From: JBFWVD01 sp050246915
GTDB lineage: Bacteria > Actinomycetota > Acidimicrobiia > Acidimicrobiales > Ilumatobacteraceae
NCBI GenBank assembly: GCA_050246915.1
Contig: JBFWVD010000003.1
Span: forward strand, 62,001-126,000
Length of the DNA stretch: 64,000 nucleotides
Direction of reading: 5' to 3'
Below are positions 58,752 to 64,000 of this stretch, piece after piece (within the stretch, counting starts at the first letter, position 1; every line of letters starts with the position of its first letter). The translations under genes and the position numbers were made by a program. The notes beneath the pieces were generated by a model, which searched no databases, had not been told where the DNA came from, and saw nothing but the letters and a program-made list of their open reading frames with translations.

Positions 58752-59636
58752 ATGAGTTCGAATCAGGCGCCGAACGTCACCTCGCACATCTCCAGCCTCG
58801 GGATCGTCGGATCCGGGATCATGGGATCGGGCATCGCCGAGGTAGCTGCCAAGACCGGCCATCGGGTCGTGTTGCGATCCCGCCAGCAGAGCAGCGCCGA
58901 CGCCATGGTCGCCGCCATGGCCAAGTCGCTGGCCAAGCAGCTGGAGCGGGGGAAGATCACCGAGCAGCTGCGCGACGAAGCCATGTCACGGGTCACCGCC
59001 ACCAGCGATCTGGGGGCACTGGCCAACTGCGATCTCGTGCTCGAGTCGATCGTCGAGGATCTCCCGACCAAGCAGGCGCTGTTCGCCGATCTCGACAAGA
59101 TCTGCAACCCCGACACGATCCTGGCGACGAACACCTCGACGCTCCCGGTCATCGAGATGGCGACGCGTACCGGGCGAGCCGATCGCGTGTGCGGCGTGCA
59201 CTTCTTCAACCCGGCGACCTCGATGACGCTGGTGGAGATCGTCCGGCCCCTCACCGCATCCGATGCGACCATCGCTGCGGTCACGGCGTTCGCCACGGCG
59301 TGCGGCAAGGACGCGGTCCAGGTCGCCGATCGGGCCGGGTTCATCGTGAACGCCCTGCTCTTCCCGTACCTCAACAACGCCATCCGCATGCTCGAGCACG
59401 GCACCGCGTCCATGGCCGACATCGACACCGCGATGAAGGGTGGCTGCAACTTCCCGATGGGACCGTTCGCGCTGCTCGACCTGGTGGGCCTCGACACGTC
59501 ACTGGCGATCCTCGACGCCCTCTACGCCGAGTTCGCCGATCCGAACTACGCAGCCATGCCCACGTTGCGGCGCATGGTGAGCGCTGGGCGGTTCGGCCGC
59601 AAGAGCGGCTCGGGCTTCTACGACTACTCCCGCTGA
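58752..59636 (+). CDS. 3-hydroxyacyl-CoA (3-hydroxybutyryl-CoA) dehydrogenase
   Basis: 294 residues from the ATG at 58752. LGIVGSGIMGSGIAEV is the NAD-binding Rossmann motif; the catalytic His is in GVHFFNPATSMTLVEIV and the C-terminal helical domain begins GFIVNALLFPYLNNAIRM. The protein resembles Hbd-type enzymes of butyrate or acetyl-CoA assimilation pathways. A perfect palindromic operator covers its promoter. The gene is followed by Aat and the ethylmalonyl-CoA-type mutase, consistent with ethylmalonyl-CoA carbon assimilation. Confidence 0.92.
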   Translation: MSSNQAPNVTSHISSLGIVGSGIMGSGIAEVAAKTGHRVVLRSRQQSSADAMVAAMAKSLAKQLERGKITEQLRDEAMSRVTATSDLGALANCDLVLESIVEDLPTKQALFADLDKICNPDTILATNTSTLPVIEMATRTGRADRVCGVHFFNPATSMTLVEIVRPLTASDATIAAVTAFATACGKDAVQVADRAGFIVNALLFPYLNNAIRMLEHGTASMADIDTAMKGGCNFPMGPFALLDLVGLDTSLAILDALYAEFADPNYAAMPTLRRMVSAGRFGRKSGSGFYDYSR

Positions 59637-59649
59637 GCGGCTCAGCGGG
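59629..59649 (+). terminator. Hairpin overlapping a stop codon
   Basis: CCCGCTGAG and CTCAGCGGG form a perfect 9-bp stem with a 3-base loop. The TGA stop of the dehydrogenase gene is in the left arm. Confidence 0.6.
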
Positions 59650-59664
59650 GATCGGCCGGATTCG

Positions 59665-60393
59665 ATGCGGCCCACACCGATCCCTCCGTCTCGATACGAG
59701 TTCCCTCCGCCGTCGTCGTGGCCCGACGAAGACCTGATCGGGGTCGGAGCCGACCTCGACCCCTCGACCGTGGTCGATGCCTATCGCCGTGGCCTGTTCC
59801 CCATGCACGTGTCGCGTAAGCAGCTCGGTTGGTGGTCACCGATGGAGCGTGGGGTGCTCCCACTGGACCGGCTCATCGTTTCCAAGAGCCTGCGACGGTC
59901 GATGCGGCGCTACCAGATCACCGTCGACGCCGCGTTCACCGAGGTGATGACGGCCTGTGGGACCGTGCGGCGCAACGGCAACTGGATCACGCGCGAGTTC
60001 GTCGAGACCTACACCTGGTTGCACCGCGCCCGATGGGCGCACTCGATCGAGGCCTGGGACGATCACGGCAACCTGGTCGGTGGGCTCTACGGATTGCACA
60101 TCGACGGCCTCTTCGCCGGCGAGTCGATGTTCCACACCCGCACCGATGCGTCCAAGGTCTGCCTGGTGCACCTCGTCGGCCATCTGGCACGCCGCAAGAT
60201 CGCGCTCCTCGACACCCAGTGGCAGACGCCGCACCTGGCCACGTTGGGGGTCGAACCGATCCCGAGACCTGAGTACCTTCGCCGCTTGGCGGCGGCGCTG
60301 TCACGACCCATCATGTGGTCACCTGACGAGCCAACCCAGGCCGATCCAACCCAGGCCGATCCAACCCAGGCCAATCCCACAGCAAGGACGTGA
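59665..60393 (+). CDS. aat: Leucyl/phenylalanyl-tRNA-protein transferase
   Basis: 242 residues. The Aat fold is recognised from YEFPPPSSWPDEDLIGVGADL, YRRGLFPM, WWSPMERGVLPLD and FAGESMFHTRTDASKV. It adds Leu or Phe to the N-terminus of proteins for the N-end rule pathway. The C-terminus is a disordered tail with tandem PTQAD, encoded by 15-bp repeats. The stop overlaps GTGACC, next to the mutase start. Confidence 0.93.
   Translation: MRPTPIPPSRYEFPPPSSWPDEDLIGVGADLDPSTVVDAYRRGLFPMHVSRKQLGWWSPMERGVLPLDRLIVSKSLRRSMRRYQITVDAAFTEVMTACGTVRRNGNWITREFVETYTWLHRARWAHSIEAWDDHGNLVGGLYGLHIDGLFAGESMFHTRTDASKVCLVHLVGHLARRKIALLDTQWQTPHLATLGVEPIPRPEYLRRLAAALSRPIMWSPDEPTQADPTQADPTQANPTART
60331..60375 (+). 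repeat. 15-bp in-frame tandem repeat at the aat 3' end
   Basis: Three 15-base units (60331, 60346, 60361; CCAACCCAGGCCGAT) encode PTQAD/PTQAN at the end of Aat. Confidence 0.9.
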
Positions 60394-60395
60394 CC

Positions 60396-62351
60396 ATGGC
60401 TGACGCACCGTGGATGATGCGCACCTATTCCGGGCACTCCACTGCTCGAGCTTCCAACGAGCTGTACCGGACCAACCTCGCCAAGGGGCAGACCGGGCTG
60501 TCGATCGCGTTCGACCTCCCGACGCAGACCGGTTATGACCCCGATTCGCCGCTCGCCGCCGGAGAGGTGGGCCGCACCGGCGTGCCGGTCGTGCACCTCG
60601 GGCACATGCGGACCTTGCTCGATCAGATCCCCCAAGGGGAGATGAACACGTCGATGACGATCAACGCGACAGCCGCGTGGCTGCTCGGGTTGTACGTCGC
60701 CAACGCCGCCGAGCACGACGTGCCCACCGCGTCGCTGCGCGGCACCACCCAGAACGACATCGTCAAGGAGTACCTGAGCCGCGGCACCTACATCTTCCCG
60801 CCGGCGCCGAGCCGACGGTTGATCGTCGACATGGTGGCGTGGTGCGCCGTCCATGCGCCGGCCTGGAACCCGATGAACGTGTGCAGCTATCACCTGCAAG
60901 AGGCCGGAGCCACGCCGGTGCAGGAGATCGCATACGCATTGGCCACCGCCATCGGTGTGCTCGACGCAGTGCAGGCCAGCGGACAGGTCCCTCCCGATCG
61001 CTTCGGCCAGATGGTCGGGTCGATCTCGTTCTTCGTGAACGCGGGCATCCGGTTCGTGGAGGAGGTCTGCAAGATGCGGGCCTTCACGCAGATGTGGGAC
61101 CAGCTGTGCCTGGAGCGCTACGGCGTGACCGACCCCCGCCAACGGCGGTTCCGCTACGGCGTGCAAGTGAATTCGCTGGGCCTCACCGAAGCCCAGCCGG
61201 AGAACAACATCCAGCGCATCGTCCTCGAGATGCTCGGCGTGACGCTGTCGAAAGACGCTCGGGCCCGATCCATCCAGCTGCCGGCGTGGAACGAGGCCCT
61301 CGGTCTTCCCCGGCCCTGGGACCAGCAGTGGTCGCTCCGCATGCAGCAGGTGCTGGCGTACGAAACCGATCTGCTCGAGTACGACGATCTGTTCGCCGGC
61401 AGTCATGTGGTGGAGGGGCGCACGGCGGCCCTCGTCGCCGACGCACAGGCCGAGCTGGACGACGTGCTGGCCATGGGTGGGGCGTTCGAGGCCATCGATG
61501 CGCTCAAGGGCCGCTTGGTGCGGAGCCTGTCGGAGCGATCGTCGCGGATCGAATCGGGCGATCAGATCGTGGTCGGGGTGAACCGCTTCACCGAAACAGA
61601 GCCCTCTCCGCTCGGCGGGGCCGAGAGCATCGTGAAGGTCGACGCCGCGGTGGAAGCCGAGATGGTGGCCGACGTACAGGCCTGGCGAGCCAAGCGGGAC
61701 AACGCAGCCGTGACCGCGGCGCTCGATCATCTGCGGAGCGCCGCCGCAGGCACCGAGAACATCATGATCGCCACCATCGAGTTGGCCCGCGCCGGCGGGA
61801 CCACCGGCGAATGGGCCGGGGCGCTGCGAGAGGTGTTCGGCGAGTACCGCGCCCCGACCGGAGTGAGCGCGGCCGCCGGGCGACGCAGCGGTGACCTGGC
61901 CGAGGTGGCCGAGAAGGTGAAAGCCATGGCTGGTGGTCCCCCGCGTCTGTTGGTGGCCAAACCTGGTCTCGACGGCCACTCCAACGGCGCCGAGCAGATC
62001 GCCGTGGCAGCGCGCGACGCCGGCATGGAGGTGGTGTATTCCGGCATCCGGCTCACCCCGGAGCAGATCGCTGCCTCCGCCCGCGACGAGGACGTGGACG
62101 CCGTGGGGCTGTCGATCTTGTCGGGGTCGCACTTGCAGCTGGTGGCCGAGGTGATGCGACTGCTCACCGCGGCAGGCGTGGATGCCCCGGTCATCGTCGG
62201 TGGCATCATCCCCGAGGACGATCGCGAGACGTTGCTGGCCTCAGGTGTCGCTGCGGTCTACACGCCGAAGGACTTCGAACTGGCCAAGATCATGAGCGAT
62301 CTGGCCGGCATCGTCACCCGCCATCGGCAGTCCACCGCGACCGGGACGTGA
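60396..62351 (+). CDS. Ethylmalonyl-CoA/methylmalonyl-CoA-type mutase, adenosylcobalamin-dependent
   Basis: 651 residues from the ATG at 60396 (AAGGA 8 bases upstream); a GTG at 60390 overlaps the aat stop. The TIM-barrel opens MRTYSGHSTARASNELYRTN and FDLPTQTGYDPDSPLAAGEV, close to the ethylmalonyl-CoA mutase branch. The C-terminal B12 domain has AKPGLDGHSNGAEQIA with the cobalt-ligating His of DxH and GLSILSGSHLQLV. It isomerises ethylmalonyl-CoA to methylsuccinyl-CoA or a related acyl-CoA. The branch assignment is by resemblance; a small-subunit methylmalonyl mutase is not nearby. Confidence 0.88.
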   Translation: MADAPWMMRTYSGHSTARASNELYRTNLAKGQTGLSIAFDLPTQTGYDPDSPLAAGEVGRTGVPVVHLGHMRTLLDQIPQGEMNTSMTINATAAWLLGLYVANAAEHDVPTASLRGTTQNDIVKEYLSRGTYIFPPAPSRRLIVDMVAWCAVHAPAWNPMNVCSYHLQEAGATPVQEIAYALATAIGVLDAVQASGQVPPDRFGQMVGSISFFVNAGIRFVEEVCKMRAFTQMWDQLCLERYGVTDPRQRRFRYGVQVNSLGLTEAQPENNIQRIVLEMLGVTLSKDARARSIQLPAWNEALGLPRPWDQQWSLRMQQVLAYETDLLEYDDLFAGSHVVEGRTAALVADAQAELDDVLAMGGAFEAIDALKGRLVRSLSERSSRIESGDQIVVGVNRFTETEPSPLGGAESIVKVDAAVEAEMVADVQAWRAKRDNAAVTAALDHLRSAAAGTENIMIATIELARAGGTTGEWAGALREVFGEYRAPTGVSAAAGRRSGDLAEVAEKVKAMAGGPPRLLVAKPGLDGHSNGAEQIAVAARDAGMEVVYSGIRLTPEQIAASARDEDVDAVGLSILSGSHLQLVAEVMRLLTAAGVDAPVIVGGIIPEDDRETLLASGVAAVYTPKDFELAKIMSDLAGIVTRHRQSTATGT

Positions 62352-62378
62352 GTCCGTCCGCCACGGTCGTGACCGAGG

Positions 62379-63146
62379 ATGCTTGATCGCAGCGGCCCGA
62401 TTGCCGATGCTGTCGGGGTGAAGGACCGTCGTCCCATCCCATTCGCCCTCGGACTGCTCGGATTGGTGTCCGGTATCGCCTCATTGGTGACCGACACCCC
62501 CGCGCTCGGATTGGTCGCCGGCCTGTGCGCCATCGCCGCCGTCCTCGCGCCCTTCGTCACCTCGGACGCGCTCGAGCCGACCGAGGCCGCCGAGCCGGTG
62601 CCCACCCCCGTGCCGGTGGTCGCCGTGGGTGCGTCCACAGTCCTTGCCCCTTCATCGGCCCCGGCGATCAGCCCCGCCGACGCTGGTCTGCTCGATCCGG
62701 TCACCGGGTTGTACTCCGAGGACTTCTTCCGCGTCGCGGTGGAGACGCGAGTGCTGGCCGCCCGCCGTCATCTTCGTCCCGTCGCCGTGGTCCTGTTCGA
62801 CGTGATCGATGGCCTCGGGCCCGGAGCCAACCGTCAGGCCAACGCCGAACAGGTTGCCCACGCCATCAAACAGACGTTGCGCGAGGCAGACACGGCCTGC
62901 CGCCTGCGTGATGGCCGCTATGGCTTCGTGTTGGAGGACACGCCGGAGGACGGTGCCATCTGGACGGTGGAACGCCTCCGCCGCAAGTTGTCGGAGTTCG
63001 CACCGGATCAGACCCGCTGGGCCGGAATCGCCTGCTATCCGGCGCACGCCTTCAGCGCTGACGAGGTCATGGCCAAGGCCGAGGTGGCGTTCAACGCCGC
63101 GCGGGAATGGGCGCAGGACCGCATCGAGGTCGCCGTCACCGAGTGA
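62379..63146 (+). CDS. Membrane protein with degenerate GGDEF domain
   Basis: 255 residues; a start at about 62420 (GTG) is possible. Two membrane helices (residues 22-38 and 42-60) and a Pro/Val linker precede a GGDEF-like domain at 105-250 (LLDPVTGLYSEDFFRVAVETRV). The signature GGDEF reads DGRYG and the domain lacks the metal-binding Asp pair, so it should not make c-di-GMP. It may bind a nucleotide or a protein instead. Confidence 0.8.
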   Translation: MLDRSGPIADAVGVKDRRPIPFALGLLGLVSGIASLVTDTPALGLVAGLCAIAAVLAPFVTSDALEPTEAAEPVPTPVPVVAVGASTVLAPSSAPAISPADAGLLDPVTGLYSEDFFRVAVETRVLAARRHLRPVAVVLFDVIDGLGPGANRQANAEQVAHAIKQTLREADTACRLRDGRYGFVLEDTPEDGAIWTVERLRRKLSEFAPDQTRWAGIACYPAHAFSADEVMAKAEVAFNAAREWAQDRIEVAVTE

Positions 63147-63173
63147 TCCTGGCCACCGCTCGGCCTGCAGCCG

Positions 63174-63692
63174 TCACTTCTTGCGGGTGGTCCCGGTCCG
63201 CCGCGTCGTCACCGTCCCCTTCGCCCCGGACGACGCTGTCGACGGCGGTTCGAGCGTCGGCGGTGGCGCGGTCGTGGGCGGATCATCGGGCATCGTGGTG
63301 GCCACCGGCAACGTCGTCGTCGGCCCCGTCGGGGCCGTGGCGATCGTCGAGGTGGTGGGCGACGGGGGCGGGATCTTCAGCACGTCGTCGGCCTGGATGG
63401 AGTTGGGGTCCTCGATCCCGTTGAACGCCGCCAACTCGGCTGTGCTGAGTCCGAAGCGCTTGGCGATCTCGAACAGACCTTCCCCTTTGAGCACGCGGTA
63501 CTCGAACACGGGCCGCAACGTGGTGGTCGTCGCCAGCGTGGTGGTCGTGGGCACGGTGCTCGATGTCGTGGTCGTCGCGCCAGGTCCGTCGTCGCCGCCG
63601 CAGCGATCGAGCACGAGCACCAGCGCCACCACCGCCGTGAGCCCGAGCGCCGCCGCCACTCGCGTCCTGGGGATGTCGATGGGGCGGGGCAC
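63174..63692 (-). CDS. LysM-domain membrane-anchored protein
   Basis: 172 residues from the GTG at 63692; a longer frame to 63833 lacks support. A membrane anchor (VAAALGLTAVVALVLVLD) is followed by a Thr-rich spacer, a LysM domain (YRVLKGEGLFEIAKRFGLST) and a Thr/Pro-rich tail. LysM binds peptidoglycan GlcNAc residues, so the protein should sit on the cell wall. A TATTGT box lies 9 bases before the GTG. Confidence 0.85.
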   Translation of the reverse strand: MPRPIDIPRTRVAAALGLTAVVALVLVLDRCGGDDGPGATTTTSSTVPTTTTLATTTTLRPVFEYRVLKGEGLFEIAKRFGLSTAELAAFNGIEDPNSIQADDVLKIPPPSPTTSTIATAPTGPTTTLPVATTMPDDPPTTAPPPTLEPPSTASSGAKGTVTTRRTGTTRKK

Positions 63693-63764
63693 CGTTCGCC
63701 GACAATAGAGAGAACGAGCCCGATCCGCGCGGCACGACTCCGATAGCGCCCCATTCGCCTCTCG

Positions 63765-63826
63765 GGCCGGTGTCCACCCAGCAAGGGCCGGGTCCACCTG
63801 GCGAGGCCGGCGTCCACCTGGCAGGG
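63765..63826. repeat. 20-bp imperfect tandem repeat, three units
   Basis: Three units of about 20 bases beginning GGCCGG and containing GTCCACCTGGC (the first GTCCACCCAGC) fill the gap between two divergent genes, just upstream of the partial gene starting at 63834. Confidence 0.65.
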
Positions 63827-63833
63827 TACGCAC

Positions 63834-64000
63834 GTGTCATTGCTCGGCCGACCTCGTCGCAAACTGTCCTGGGACGATCTTGCACACCGACTGCGCGACG
63901 TCGGCCCCGGCGATCTCCAGCTCTTCCACGACGACACCTGCACCTGGATCTCGTGGCACGAGGGTCCGTCCATCGCCACCGTGCAGGCCGCCGTCGGCGA
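63834..64000 (+). CDS. Partial CDS, hypothetical, cut by window end
   Basis: Open frame from a GTG at 63834 to the end of the window, encoding SLLGRPRRKLSWDDLAHRLR, then DTCTWISWHEGPSIATVQAA. Codon use matches genes in the region and no stop appears. No family is recognised. It is divergent from the LysM gene. Confidence 0.55.
   Translation, partial: MSLLGRPRRKLSWDDLAHRLRDVGPGDLQLFHDDTCTWISWHEGPSIATVQAAVG

Noticed and set aside
60087..62132. 681-codon open frame on the minus strand
   Set aside because: It is the antisense shadow of the mutase and aat genes. The composition is His/Arg/Gly-rich and no family is recognised.

Overview
The window is GC-rich and reads as a chromosomal segment of an uncultivated-type actinobacterium, most likely of the class Acidimicrobiia. 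Actinobacterial markers include an RsiG-type anti-sigma factor, a GlnII/GlnA glutamine synthetase pair next to an atypical GlnR-like regulator, two F420/LLM-type oxidoreductases, a DUF222-HNH (13E12-type) gene behind an actinobacterial LexA box, a paired ArsA/GET3 ATPase locus, and many genes whose start codon sits 6-8 bases after a TANNNT -10 box (leaderless transcription). No rRNA, insertion sequence, prophage or CRISPR array is visible. A run of exactly 100 N is bordered by two identical 127-base copies, which points to a short-read assembly in which two overlapping contigs were not merged.

Layout. 1-2.9 kb: RsiG homologue, a MoaD/ThiS-like protein, histidine phosphatase, YgjP-type metalloprotease and a TetR regulator. 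2.9-7.8 kb: a complete branched-chain amino acid-type ABC transporter operon (SBP-LivH-LivM-LivG-LivF). 7.9-13.1 kb: a nitrogen block with glutamine-dependent NAD synthetase, GlnII, GlnA and a GlnR-like regulator. 13.2-22.2 kb: ROK regulator, NUDIX, nitroreductase, VOC protein, amidohydrolase, PLP decarboxylase with a repeat array and assembly gap, LLM oxidoreductase, TetR and RidA. 22.2-26.1 kb: secreted M15 peptidase, an SOS-linked DUF222-HNH gene, and the least gene-dense stretch, with a small SOS-boxed gene. 26.1-33.2 kb: VOC protein, miniature molybdenum hydroxylase, Tat lipoprotein, ABC-F protein, and Fe-S assembly genes (ErpA, a SufR-like regulator, Mrp). 33.2-41.9 kb: response regulator plus PAS-GGDEF-EAL protein, NUDIX-FxsA, hydrolase-NfeD, two ArsA ATPases and a receiver protein. 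42 kb: tRNA-Pro(CGG), divergent oxyR/katG. 45-53.8 kb: LLM protein, nitroreductase, enoyl-CoA hydratase, MazG-like protein, nagA-asd-lysC, cyclophilin, VWA lipoprotein. 53.9-64 kb: a split CheA/Hpt chemosensory kinase, peptidase S51-like protein, methyltransferase, tyrosine phosphatase, 3-hydroxyacyl-CoA dehydrogenase, Aat, ethylmalonyl-CoA-type mutase, degenerate GGDEF membrane protein and a LysM protein.

How they fit together. Four proteins point to cyclic di-GMP: RsiG keeps the full ligand motif, the EAL protein should hydrolyse the nucleotide, a second GGDEF protein is degenerate, and CheA carries an MshEN-like c-di-GMP domain where the Hpt domain normally sits, with Hpt encoded by the gene just upstream. 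A c-di-GMP-gated chemosensory kinase is the strongest candidate for an undescribed system here. The other leading signals are a dispersed 16-bp palindrome (GTCAAY-N4-RTTGAC) found far more often than chance, mostly inside genes, and a habit of short tandem duplications that include stop codons.
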